A stretch of DNA of 10,970 nt from SIG440 sp045645805 (GCA_045645805.1 JAZRJL010000080.1:1-10970); one strand, 5' to 3'. Positions 1 to 6,607 are shown, counted from the first letter of the stretch. Made by a program: numbers and translations. Notes: generated by a model from the sequence alone, not told the origin.

Positions 1-48
1 TGCCAGAATTTTTTTTGTCCTCAGTGACATATGAGATTTTTCTTTCAT
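1..48 (-). CDS. 5' fragment of an unidentified protein (N-terminus only)
   Basis: An ATG at 48-46 opens a frame that runs off the left edge after 16 codons (MKEKSHMSLRTKKILA). A GGGTGGGGAG stretch lies just upstream of it (about 52-61), and a good promoter lies at 97-125, so this is a real gene start rather than a chance frame. A second ATG seven codons in (MSLRTKKILA) is possible, but the ribosome site favours the first. Basic, short N-termini of the form MSLRTKxxL are common in membrane sensor kinases and other inner-membrane proteins, which is only a hint. No function can be assigned from 16 residues. Confidence 0.6.
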   Translation of the reverse strand, partial: MKEKSHMSLRTKKILA

Positions 49-96
49 AATCTCCCCACCCTTCATAATTTACTTAGATAAACTTAATTATATAAA

Positions 97-125
97 AGTA
101 TATCATATATCAACAAACTATTCAA
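97..125 (-). promoter_or_regulatory. Promoter for the left-edge gene
   Basis: Reading the minus strand, TTGAAT (125-120) and TATACT (102-97) are separated by exactly 17 bases. Transcription would start near 90, leaving a leader of about 40 bases before the ATG at 48. Confidence 0.55.
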
Positions 126-157
126 GAGTTTTAAAAATAAATTTTAATTTATTAAAA

Positions 158-306
158 AGAACAAAGCGGCTTCGTAGCTCGCCTTTCGGCGGGCGTAGCA
201 TTAACACTTTGTTTGCCCATGTGCATTTGGGCAAAGCCGAAAATTTTGCACGGGCATTAAATTGATGGTTTTTAAATAGGAAATTGCGTAATTTCCTATT
301 TAAAAA
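158..306. repeat. Three-hairpin intergenic repeat, copy 1
   Basis: This element is about 150 bases long and is repeated in the same orientation at 896-1051. It has three consecutive dyads. The first is bounded by AACAAAG (160-166) and CTTTGTT (207-213) with a GC-rich inner stem. The second is bounded by TGCCCATGTGCA (214-225) and TGCACGGGCA (247-256), with GGCaaaGCC inside. The third is a perfect 17-base stem, 269-285 with 290-306, closed by the loop GCGT. It starts right after the AbrB gene's terminator (minus-strand reading), and its third stem merges with that terminator's T-run. It is non-coding: frames across it differ between copies and have no start signals. I recall similar GC-rich units as multi-copy intergenic repeats in Oscillospirales genomes, but cannot verify this here. 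Confidence 0.85.
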
Positions 307-335
307 AATATTGCCCGTTTTTTTCAAACGGGCAA
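301..335 (-). terminator. Rho-independent terminator of the AbrB gene
   Basis: Perfect 10-base stem TTGCCCGTTT (311-320) with AAACGGGCAA (326-335), loop of five. On the minus strand it is followed by TATTTTTTTA. It lies nine bases past the AbrB stop codon. Confidence 0.9.
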
Positions 336-343
336 CAATCCGA

Positions 344-760
344 CTATAACATTTCATACAGGTTTCTAATGCAATTCTCGCAAACAAGCTTCTTCTTAAA
401 TGTAACAACATTTTCAGCCTCACGGCAGAAAATGCAGGCAGGCTCATATTTACCCAGAATTAATTTGTTTTCATCAACAAAAATTTCAAGAGTATTCTTT
501 GGCTCAATACCAAGAATTTTACATATCTCCTTTGGAATAACAATGCGGTCAAGTCCGTCAACCTTTCTGATTATGCCAAGATTTCCCTTGCGTTTACCTG
601 TCCCCTCAGCAATCTCGTGCTTTTTAAGAACAATTTTTGAATCTTCAATAAAAATTTCAATAGGAGTCTTTGGCTCAATTTCAAGGCTTCGGCAAAGCTC
701 CTTAGGTATTACAATCCTGTCCAGATTGTCAACATGTCTGACGATTCCTGTCGATTTCAT
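344..760 (-). CDS. AbrB/SpoVT-family DNA-binding protein with two tandem AbrB domains and a CxxC pair
   Basis: Predicted transcription regulator of 138 residues. Two swapped-hairpin AbrB domains sit in one chain, at residues about 3-49 and 60-106. They match each other at 27 of 47 aligned positions and share the core DRIVIPKE, then C, and IEPK. They are joined by a Gly/Lys-rich linker (TGKRKG). The tail has C109-x2-C112 and C127-x2-C130, a likely metal-binding ribbon. AbrB proteins normally dimerise to form one fold, so two domains in one chain could form it internally; that is inference. The frame is open to an ATG at 772, but the family start MKSTGIV begins at 760 and has AGGA about ten bases upstream, while the 772 ATG has the AGG directly against it. 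It is a single-gene unit with its own consensus promoter and terminator. Target genes are unknown. Confidence 0.9.
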   Translation of the reverse strand: MKSTGIVRHVDNLDRIVIPKELCRSLEIEPKTPIEIFIEDSKIVLKKHEIAEGTGKRKGNLGIIRKVDGLDRIVIPKEICKILGIEPKNTLEIFVDENKLILGKYEPACIFCREAENVVTFKKKLVCENCIRNLYEML

Positions 761-805
761 AGTGAAACACATCCTATTCTTCGTTTTTTATTTCTTCTTG
801 TTGTA

Positions 806-834
806 ATATTACCATAACTGTAAAAAATTGTCAA
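806..834 (-). promoter_or_regulatory. Strong promoter of the AbrB gene
   Basis: Minus strand: perfect TTGACA (834-829), 17-base spacer, TAATAT (811-806), with TG one base before the -10 (extended -10). The leader is about 40 bases. This near-consensus promoter suggests high constitutive expression unless repressed; AbrB-type proteins often repress their own gene. Confidence 0.8.
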
Positions 835-895
835 TAGATTTTGTAAAAAAATTTTGCCTGTAAGTATATGTCGAAGTGTCAGTTTTTATAGGAAC

Positions 896-1051
896 AGAAC
901 AAAGCGGCTTCGCCGCTCGCCGCAGGCGGCGGTCTAAGCAATAACGCTTTGTTTGCCCATGTGCATTTCGGCAAGGCCGAAAATCTTGCACGGGCATAAA
1001 ATGAGTGTTTTTGTTTAATAGGAAATTACGCAATTTCCTATTAAACAAAAA
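896..1051. repeat. Three-hairpin intergenic repeat, copy 2
   Basis: Second copy of the element at 158-306, in the same orientation. The first dyad is AACAAAGCG (898-906) with CGCTTTGTT (945-953), with GCGGCttcGCCGC inside. The second is 954-965 with 987-996, with TCGGC and GCCGA inside. The third is a perfect 20-base stem, 1008-1027 with 1032-1051, closed by the loop ACGC. The inner ten stem pairs of the third dyad match copy 1, but the outer pairs differ and remain fully complementary. The loop is the reverse complement of copy 1's loop. The element abuts the gapdh terminator and shares A/T bases 1048-1051 with that terminator stem. Confidence 0.85.
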
Positions 1052-1080
1052 GCCGTTTCTCATTACGAGAAACGGCTTTT
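1044..1080 (-). terminator. Rho-independent terminator of gapdh
   Basis: Perfect 14-base stem AAAAGCCGTTTCTC (1048-1061) with its complement at 1067-1080, five-base loop. On the minus strand it is followed by TTTTTGTTT. It starts 14 bases after the gapdh stop. Confidence 0.92.
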
Positions 1081-1093
1081 GAAAAATACTGAT

Positions 1094-2104
1094 TTAGATT
1101 TCAGCAAAGTATTTGATTGTTCTAACCATCTGGCTTGTGTATGAGTTTTCGTTATCATACCATGAAACAACCTGTACTTCGTAAAGGTCATCAGAAATCT
1201 TTGCAACCATTGTCTGAGTTGCATCAAAGAGTGAACCGTACTTGATACCAACGATATCTGAAGAAACGATTTCGTCTTCGTTGTAGCCAAAGCTTTCAGA
1301 AGCTGCTGCTTTCATAGCTGCGTTGATGCCTTCCTTAGTGATGTCCTTACCCTTAACAACAGCTGTAAGGATTGTTGTTGAACCTGTGGGAACAGGAACT
1401 CTCTGTGCAGCACCGATGAGCTTTCCGTTAAGTTCAGGAATAACAAGACCGATAGCCTTTGCAGCACCTGTTGAGTTAGGAACGATGTTAACAGCACCAG
1501 CTCTTGCACGTCTGAGGTCACCCTTTCTGTGAGGACCGTCAAGAATCATCTGGTCACCTGTGTATGCATGGATTGTAGCCATGATACCGCTCTGGATAGG
1601 AGCATAGTCGTTAAGAGTCTTTGCCATAGGAGCAAGGCAGTTTGTTGTACAAGAAGCAGCTGAAATAATTGTATCATCAGCTGTAAGTGTATCTTCGTTT
1701 ACGCTGTAAACGATGGTCTTAAGGTCATTGCCTGCGGGAGCAGAAATAACAACCTTCTTAGCACCTGCATCGATATGAGCCTGTGACTTTTCCTTTGAGC
1801 AGTAGAAGCCTGTACACTCAAGAACAACATCAACACCGATTTCGCCCCAGGGAAGGTCAGCAGCCTTAGGTTCGCTGTAAATAGTAATTGTCTTACCATC
1901 AACAACGATGCAGCCCTCGCCAGCCTCAACTGTGTGACCGTCGTATCTGCCCTGTGATGAGTCATACTTAAGAAGATGAGCAAGCATCTTAGGATCTGTA
2001 AGGTCGTTAATTGCAACTACCTCATAACCTTCTGCACCGAACATCTGGCGGAAAGCAAGACGGCCGATACGTCCAAAACCGTTAATAGCAACTTTAACTG
2101 ACAT
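1094..2104 (-). CDS. gap: Glyceraldehyde-3-phosphate dehydrogenase, type I, NAD-dependent
   Basis: Cytosolic glycolytic enzyme that oxidises and phosphorylates glyceraldehyde-3-phosphate to 1,3-bisphosphoglycerate, reducing NAD. At 336 residues it is full length for the family. The Rossmann motif NGFGRIG is at residues 8-14. D34 (in AIND) at the end of the second strand is the usual mark of NAD rather than NADP preference. The active site SCTTNC carries the catalytic C152, and H179 (in ATIHAYT) is the partner base. The C-terminal half ends in the typical WYDNENSYTSQMV. The start is set by GGAGG nine bases upstream. It is transcribed alone, with two candidate promoters in the shared upstream region and a strong terminator. 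No frame damage. It is the only glycolytic gene here; the usual pgk-tpi neighbours are absent. Confidence 0.98.
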   Translation of the reverse strand: MSVKVAINGFGRIGRLAFRQMFGAEGYEVVAINDLTDPKMLAHLLKYDSSQGRYDGHTVEAGEGCIVVDGKTITIYSEPKAADLPWGEIGVDVVLECTGFYCSKEKSQAHIDAGAKKVVISAPAGNDLKTIVYSVNEDTLTADDTIISAASCTTNCLAPMAKTLNDYAPIQSGIMATIHAYTGDQMILDGPHRKGDLRRARAGAVNIVPNSTGAAKAIGLVIPELNGKLIGAAQRVPVPTGSTTILTAVVKGKDITKEGINAAMKAAASESFGYNEDEIVSSDIVGIKYGSLFDATQTMVAKISDDLYEVQVVSWYDNENSYTSQMVRTIKYFAEI

Positions 2105-2145
2105 AATAAAATACCTCCAAAAAATAAATATATGTTATTAATAAT

Positions 2146-2174
2146 ATTTTACCAATAATTGAAAAAATATGCAA
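2146..2174 (-). promoter_or_regulatory. gapdh proximal promoter (P1)
   Basis: Minus strand: TTGCAT (2174-2169), 17-base spacer, TAAAAT (2151-2146), with TG one base before the -10. It would give a leader of about 35 bases. Confidence 0.5.
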
Positions 2175-2236
2175 GTAGCAATTTTAAAAATTGTTAAAAA
2201 AATAACTATCTTCCAAAACCTGCCACAACTTTTAAC

Positions 2237-2265
2237 AGTATAACACAAATTTCTGCATTTTGCAA
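2237..2265 (-). promoter_or_regulatory. gapdh distal promoter (P2)
   Basis: Minus strand: TTGCAA (2265-2260), 17-base spacer, TATACT (2242-2237). It would give a leader of about 125 bases. Two stacked promoters fit a heavily expressed glycolytic gene; which one is used cannot be told from sequence. Confidence 0.5.
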
Positions 2266-2274
2266 CTATCAATA

Positions 2275-2359
2275 TTTACAACTTAAAAAAAATATGTTAT
2301 ATATAATATAGATACTTTAACAAAAAACAGTTATTTGCCTTTTGGCTTTCATCTGTTTT
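2275..2359 (+). promoter_or_regulatory. rdgB operon promoter and leader stem
   Basis: TTTACA (2275-2280) and TATATA (2298-2303) are 17 bases apart. A better -10, TATAAT at 2302-2307, has a 21-base spacing, so the exact promoter is uncertain. The leader holds a dyad, AAAACAG (2324-2330) with CTGTTTT (2353-2359), around GCCttttGGC (2337-2346). It has no T-run after it and is not obviously a terminator. Confidence 0.4.
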
Positions 2360-2386
2360 ACAAATACTTAAGGAGAAAACTCTAAT

Positions 2387-2968
2387 ATGAAACTGATTCT
2401 GGCAAGCAAAAACACCCACAAGGCACAGGAAATGCAGGCAATTTTAGGCGACGGAGTCGAGCTTATAACTCAGGACGTAGCAGGCTGCGGTGAAATTGAC
2501 GTAATCGAGGACGGTATAACCTTTGAAGAAAATGCCATAAAAAAAGCTGTTGAAATAATGCAGGCAACCAATCTCCCTACTATTGCAGATGACAGCGGAC
2601 TTTGTGTTGATTTTCTTGGTGGCAGACCCGGTATATACACAGCACGCTTTGCAGGAGAAAATGCAACAGACGACGAAAATATCTCAAAACTTCTTGATGA
2701 ACTTGCCGATGTCCCCGAAGCCGACCGCACTGCAAAATTTGTCTGTGTAATTGCTCTTGCAGTTCCCTGCAACGAACCTGTTTGCTTCCGAGGTGAGGTT
2801 TTCGGCAGAATTCTAAACGAAAAGCACGGTGACAATGGTTTTGGCTACGATCCTGTGTTTTATCTTCCGCAGTTTAATGCATCAATGGCAGAAATTCCTG
2901 CCGGGGCAAAGAACTCGGTAAGCCACCGCTATAACGCACTTAAGCTTTTAAAGGAGTATCTTGGATAA
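2387..2968 (+). CDS. rdgB: Non-canonical purine NTP pyrophosphatase (ITPase/XTPase), RdgB/HAM1 family
   Basis: Cytosolic house-cleaning enzyme that hydrolyses ITP, dITP and XTP to the monophosphates, keeping deaminated purines out of DNA and RNA. At 193 residues it is full length. The N-terminal ASKNTHK (6-12) is the nucleotide-binding signature. DDSGL (68-72) holds the catalytic and metal-binding acidic residues. GFGYDP (151-156) and the base-recognising S179-H180-R181 close the site. AAGGAG lies 11 bases upstream of the ATG. It is the first gene of a compact operon; the next ATG directly follows its TAA. Fusion or pairing of RdgB with other maintenance genes is common, so the position is unremarkable. 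Confidence 0.97.
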   Translation: MKLILASKNTHKAQEMQAILGDGVELITQDVAGCGEIDVIEDGITFEENAIKKAVEIMQATNLPTIADDSGLCVDFLGGRPGIYTARFAGENATDDENISKLLDELADVPEADRTAKFVCVIALAVPCNEPVCFRGEVFGRILNEKHGDNGFGYDPVFYLPQFNASMAEIPAGAKNSVSHRYNALKLLKEYLG

Positions 2969-3691
2969 ATGCGAAGAATTTTAAGTACAATGCGTCGTGC
3001 CGTTGAAGACTACAATATGATAAATTCCGGCGACAAAATTGCCGTCGGAATTTCCGGTGGCAAAGACAGCCTTACCCTGCTTCATGCCCTTGCCACATAC
3101 CGCAGATTTTCAAAGATGGACTTTCAGGTTATGGGTATAACCGTTGATATGGGCTTTGAGGGCGTAAGCTACGACCCCGTTGCAGAGTTTTGCAGAGAGC
3201 TTAATGTTGAATACGTTTCTAAAAAGACAAATATTGCAGAGATACTTTTCGACGTAAGGAAAGAAAAAAATCCTTGCTCGCTATGCTCAAAAATGCGTCG
3301 TGGTGCTCTTAACGACCTTGCAATCGAACACGGCTGCAACAAGGTTGCCCTTGGTCACAACAACGAGGATGTTATTGAAACCTTCTTCCTGTCCCTTTTT
3401 TATGAAGGTAGATTAAACAGCTTTTCACCTGTAACCTACCTCTCACGTCGGGATTTGTGGGTTATAAGGCCGCTGATTTACACACCCGAGGGGGATATAA
3501 AAGGCTATGCAAATCGCAGTAATCTTCCCATTGTAAAAAACCCCTGTCCTATGGACGGAGTCTCAAAACGGCAGGAAATGAAGGATTTTATGAACGAAAA
3601 AGCAAAACAAGACCACCACTTTAAGACAAAAATGATGAATGCCATACAAACAGGTCTTGAAGATTGGAAAATCGGAGGAGAAACTAAATGA
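2969..3691 (+). CDS. TtcA-like tRNA 2-thiocytidine-type PP-loop thiolase
   Basis: Predicted cytosolic tRNA-modifying enzyme of the TtcA/TtuA group, 240 residues. The N-type pyrophosphatase P-loop SGGKDS is at 29-34 (ATP, adenylation of the tRNA base). C103-x2-C106 plus C193 (in KNPCPMDG) match the three cysteines that hold the iron-sulphur cluster in E. coli TtcA, and GHNNEDV (129-135) is the usual second ATP-site motif. The expected reaction is 2-thiolation of C32 in certain tRNAs. Close relatives in Firmicutes are often named only 'ATP-binding protein', so the exact target is inferred. The start directly follows the rdgB stop, with AAGGAG 13 bases upstream inside rdgB, a long spacing; a later ATG at 2990 has no site. 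The stop overlaps the next start (ATGA). Confidence 0.9.
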   Translation: MRRILSTMRRAVEDYNMINSGDKIAVGISGGKDSLTLLHALATYRRFSKMDFQVMGITVDMGFEGVSYDPVAEFCRELNVEYVSKKTNIAEILFDVRKEKNPCSLCSKMRRGALNDLAIEHGCNKVALGHNNEDVIETFFLSLFYEGRLNSFSPVTYLSRRDLWVIRPLIYTPEGDIKGYANRSNLPIVKNPCPMDGVSKRQEMKDFMNEKAKQDHHFKTKMMNAIQTGLEDWKIGGETK

Positions 3692-4458
3692 AAAACGAAA
3701 AGAAAATGCTTATATCCCTTGCCAAAAATGATTTCAGGGCTAAATATGCAGGCTCAGCACTTGGTGCAATCTGGGCGTTTATCAGTCCGGTAATCACAAT
3801 ACTTATATACTGGTTTGTCTTTCAGGTTGCCTTTCAAAACGGGCCTGTAAACAATATGCCCTACGTAATATGGCTTGTTTCGGGTGTTGTTCCGTGGTTC
3901 TTTATTTCCGAGGGATGGGGCGGCGCAACCGGAGTTTTTATTGACTATTCATATCTTGTAAAAAAGGTTGTTTTCAATATTGATATGCTGCCTGCAGTAA
4001 GGGTTTCTTCTGCATTTTTTGTGCACTTGTTTTTTGTTGTGCTTACCTTTATAATATCTGCCGCATACGGCTTTTTGCCAGGATTTTTACATTTGCAGAT
4101 TTTCTATTATATGGCGGCAGCATATGTTCTCACCCTTGCCCTTGGCAGAATAACCGCAACACTCACGGTCTTTGCAAGGGATATTGGAAACATTGTCGGG
4201 GTTATGGTTCAATTTGGGTTTTGGCTTACACCTATTTTCTGGGACATCAATGCAATCCCCGAAGGTCTCCATATCATATTTAAGCTGAATCCCATATATT
4301 ATATCACCGAGGGTTACCGTGACATTTTTGTCTACAATGCAGCCTTTTGGCAAAAGCCTGTTCTTACCCTTTATTTCTGGGCAGTTGTTTCAATTTTACT
4401 GATTATAGGAAATGTCATTTTCAAGCGTTTAAGACCGCATCTTGCAGATATGATTTAA
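3688..4458 (+). CDS. ABC-2 type polysaccharide/teichoic-acid exporter permease (Wzm/TagG-like)
   Basis: Inner-membrane permease half of a surface-glycan exporter, 256 residues. About six hydrophobic segments can be drawn (roughly 27-49, 58-77, 107-128, 137-161, 167-185, 226-245). The family signatures are VFARDIGNIVGVMVQ (161-175) with FWLTPIFW (178-185), and LNPIYYITEGYRDIF (200-214). The short basic N-terminus is cytoplasmic and is followed by the amphipathic interface helix seen in this family. GGAGGAG seven bases upstream and the ATGA overlap with the upstream gene imply translational coupling. Such permeases are normally followed at once by their ATPase (Wzt/TagH); here the next 200 bases hold only a repeat and a tRNA promoter, so the partner is elsewhere or lost. 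The exported substrate is unknown. Confidence 0.9.
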   Translation: MKNEKKMLISLAKNDFRAKYAGSALGAIWAFISPVITILIYWFVFQVAFQNGPVNNMPYVIWLVSGVVPWFFISEGWGGATGVFIDYSYLVKKVVFNIDMLPAVRVSSAFFVHLFFVVLTFIISAAYGFLPGFLHLQIFYYMAAAYVLTLALGRITATLTVFARDIGNIVGVMVQFGFWLTPIFWDINAIPEGLHIIFKLNPIYYITEGYRDIFVYNAAFWQKPVLTLYFWAVVSILLIIGNVIFKRLRPHLADMI

Positions 4459-4490
4459 AAATTAAAACAGTTACAATAATAATTAATAAA

Positions 4491-4560
4491 TTTTGCAGGG
4501 ACGGATGCCCACATCCGTCCGAAATTCGGGTCGATGTAGGCATCGACCCCTACAATTTTG
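4491..4560. repeat. Twin-hairpin intergenic repeat (different family from 158-306)
   Basis: Two perfect nine-base stems lie side by side: GGACGGATG/CATCCGTCC (4499-4507, 4512-4520) and GGGTCGATG/CATCGACCC (4528-4536, 4541-4549), each with a four-base loop. They are framed by imperfect ends TTTTGCAGGG and CCCCTACAATTTTG. From memory, units with ends TTGTAGGGG...CCCCTACAA and paired 'GGATGCCCACATCC' stems are abundant in clostridial intergenic DNA. It starts 33 bases after the permease stop and may act as its transcript end, though there is no T-run. Confidence 0.75.
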
Positions 4561-4620
4561 AATATTTATCCAATAAAAACCGTTTAACACAACAGCCCTA
4601 TATTTTTTCATTAAAACCCC

Positions 4621-4649
4621 TTGACAAATTATCAAAATGCATATATAAT
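4621..4649 (+). promoter_or_regulatory. tRNA-Pro promoter, full consensus
   Basis: TTGACA (4621-4626), 17-base spacer, TATAAT (4644-4649): both hexamers perfect. The expected start is about 4656, 13 bases before the mature tRNA. Confidence 0.9.
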
Positions 4650-4668
4650 ATAAAAGCTGTTCAAGCAC

Positions 4669-4745
4669 CGAGGCGTGGCGCAGTTTGGTAGCGCACCTGG
4701 TTTGGGACCAGGGGGCCGCAGGTTCGAATCCTGTCGCCTCGACCA
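4669..4745 (+). tRNA. tRNA-Pro (anticodon TGG)
   Basis: Complete cloverleaf with encoded CCA. The acceptor CGAGGCG/CGCCTCG is fully paired, the D stem is GCGC/GCGC, and the anticodon stem is CCTGG/CCAGG around TTTGGGA with the anticodon TGG at 4703-4705. The T arm is GCAGG TTCGAAT CCTGT. The whole gene is 77 bases including CCA. Confidence 0.98.
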
Positions 4746-4778
4746 AAAAAAATCCTATCTGTCGATAGGATTTTTTTG
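4746..4778 (+). terminator. tRNA-Pro terminator
   Basis: Stem 4746-4759 (A-run plus TCCTATC) pairs with 4764-4777 (GATAGGA plus T-run), loop TGTC. It begins directly after the CCA. The A- and T-runs would let it work in both directions against the convergent pckG transcript. Confidence 0.9.
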
Positions 4779-4784
4779 TTTGTA

Positions 4785-4823
4785 TAAACGAAAACCGCCG
4801 CAGAAAATTTCCTGGGGCGGTTT
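4785..4823 (-). terminator. pckG terminator
   Basis: AAACCGCC (4792-4799) pairs with GGCGGTTT (4816-4823) around a 16-base loop. On the minus strand it is followed by TTCGTTT, a broken T-run, 15 bases after the stop codon. It is weaker than the neighbouring tRNA terminator, which may assist it. Confidence 0.7.
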
Positions 4824-4837
4824 AATTCGCTTAAAAA

Positions 4838-6607
4838 TTAGCCAAGGTTCTTTTCAAGAGTGTCCATGCTGTCTTTGATTTCCTTGGGCAGCTTGTCGCC
4901 AAACTGAGCAAAGAATTCTCTCTGGTTTGCAAGGTCTTCCTTCCAAGCCTGCTTGTCGATTGAAAGAAGCTCATCAACAACTGCATCTGAAAGGTCAAGC
5001 CCGTCAAGCTGAAGGTCAGCCTTGTTGGGAACATAACCGATTTCAGTTTCAACAGCGTCAACCTTACCATCGCAACGGTCAATAATCCAGTTGAGGACAC
5101 GCATATTGTCGCCAAATCCGGGCCACATAAAGTTGCCTTCATCATCAAGTCTGAACCAGTTTACATTAAAGATTTTGGGCGGGTTAGAAATCTCCTTACC
5201 CATATCATACCAATGCTGGAAGTAATCAGCCATATTATAGCCTACGAAAGGTCTCATTGCCATTGGGTCACGTCTTACAACGCCAACCGCACCTGCAGCT
5301 GCAGCAGTTGTTTCAGATGCCATTGTAGCACCTACAAATACACCATGATCCCAGTCGCGAGCCTGATATACCAACGGAGCTGTCTTTGCACGTCTACCGC
5401 CGAATACGATAGCTGAAATCGGAACACCCTGAGGATTCTCGAATTCAGACGAAATGCAGGGGCAGTTTACAGCAGGAGCTGTAAATCTTGAGTTAGGATG
5501 TGCAAGCTTGCCTCCATCAGCAGTATATTCCTTACCGTTTACCTTTGCACCCTTCCACTCAATTGCCTTTTCGGGAGGATTCTTGTCAAGACCTTCCCAC
5601 CAAACAGTCATATCTTCCTCGTTGATTGCAACGTTTGTGAAAATTGTGTTCTTCTTTGTTGCCTCTAAAGCATTGAAGTTTGACTTAACAGAAGTACCGG
5701 GAGCAACACCAAAGAAACCTGCTTCGGGGTTAATTGCATAAAGTCTGCCGTCTTCACCAACACGAAGCCAAGCAATATCGTCACCAACTGTCCAGATTTT
5801 GTAGCCTTGATCCTTAAGGAACTTGGGAGGAATAAGCATTGCAAGGTTAGTCTTACCGCAAGCTGAAGGGAATGCAGCACAAATGTACTTAACTTCGCCC
5901 TTGGGGTTTTCAAGGCCAAGGATAAGCATATGCTCAGCCATCCAGCCCTCTTTCATACCCTGATATGAGGCAATACGGAGCGCAAAGCACTTCTTACCAA
6001 GAAGAACGTTACCGCCGTATGCTGAGTTTACAGACATAATTGTATTGTCCTGTGGGAAATGAACAATGTATCTTTCATCAGGGTTTACGTCACGCTTTGC
6101 ATGGAGACACTTAACGAAATCACCGTCTTCACCAAGAGCCTCAAGAACATCCTTGCCAACTCTTGTCATAATATCCATATTGAGTACAACGTAGATACTG
6201 TCAGTAAGTTCAACACCAATCTTTGAGAATGGTGAACGAACACGGCCCATTGAGTAAGGAATAACGTACATTGTACGGCCTTCCATTGAACCATCATAAA
6301 GCTTATTCAGCTTTGCGTACATTTCAGCAGGTGCCATCCAGTTGTTGATAGGACCAGCTTCTTCCTCGGTTTCGGTACAGATAAATGTTCTGTCCTCAAC
6401 ACGGGCAACATCATTTTCAGCTGTTCTGTGATAGTAGCAGCCGGGAAGCTTTTCCTGATTAAGCTTAATCATTTCACCTGTAGAAACAGCCTCTTCACGA
6501 AGAGCCTCAAGCTGAGCCTCACTGCCGTCAATCCAAACCACGTTTGCGGGTTTGCAAAGAGCCTTCATTTCTTCAAGCCAGGTCAATACTTTTTTGTTAT
6601 TTGTCAT
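4838..6607 (-). CDS. pckG: Phosphoenolpyruvate carboxykinase, GTP-dependent
   Basis: Cytosolic enzyme interconverting oxaloacetate + GTP and PEP + GDP + CO2. It acts in gluconeogenesis, or in rumen/gut fermenters often in the CO2-fixing direction toward succinate. At 589 residues it is full length. The GTP-type P-loop FPSACGKTN (246-254) with the reactive C250 separates it from the ATP-type, which has GxxGTGKT. SAYGGN (195-200) is in the substrate loop, and DDIAW (276-280) binds metal. R73 lies at the PEP site (inferred from family alignment). AAGGAGGT eight bases upstream fixes the ATG. It is transcribed alone, convergent with tRNA-Pro, with a long leader from a promoter carrying a dyad operator. 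No frame damage. ATP-type PckA is the more usual form in Firmicutes, so the GTP form is a useful lineage marker. Confidence 0.98.
   Translation of the reverse strand: MTNNKKVLTWLEEMKALCKPANVVWIDGSEAQLEALREEAVSTGEMIKLNQEKLPGCYYHRTAENDVARVEDRTFICTETEEEAGPINNWMAPAEMYAKLNKLYDGSMEGRTMYVIPYSMGRVRSPFSKIGVELTDSIYVVLNMDIMTRVGKDVLEALGEDGDFVKCLHAKRDVNPDERYIVHFPQDNTIMSVNSAYGGNVLLGKKCFALRIASYQGMKEGWMAEHMLILGLENPKGEVKYICAAFPSACGKTNLAMLIPPKFLKDQGYKIWTVGDDIAWLRVGEDGRLYAINPEAGFFGVAPGTSVKSNFNALEATKKNTIFTNVAINEEDMTVWWEGLDKNPPEKAIEWKGAKVNGKEYTADGGKLAHPNSRFTAPAVNCPCISSEFENPQGVPISAIVFGGRRAKTAPLVYQARDWDHGVFVGATMASETTAAAAGAVGVVRRDPMAMRPFVGYNMADYFQHWYDMGKEISNPPKIFNVNWFRLDDEGNFMWPGFGDNMRVLNWIIDRCDGKVDAVETEIGYVPNKADLQLDGLDLSDAVVDELLSIDKQAWKEDLANQREFFAQFGDKLPKEIKDSMDTLEKNLG

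Noticed and set aside
118..447. Minus-strand frame of about 109 codons across repeat copy 1, with a similar frame across copy 2 (809-1063)
   Set aside because: The similarity comes only from the shared hairpin repeat. Frames start at unrelated places, cover a terminator and part of the AbrB gene in another frame, and have no ribosome site.
158..1051. Interval between the two repeats as a composite mobile element carrying the AbrB gene
   Set aside because: The repeats are direct and short, there is no transposase, no target duplication is visible, and each copy is placed relative to its own terminator rather than to the AbrB gene.
1323..1532. Frames opposite gapdh, pckG, rdgB and the dehydrogenase
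   Set aside because: They lie wholly inside well-supported genes, show no family features and lack start signals.
4483..4746. Minus-strand frame beginning MVEATGFEPAAPWSQ
   Set aside because: It is the antisense of tRNA-Pro plus the hairpin repeat, a well-known false protein call.
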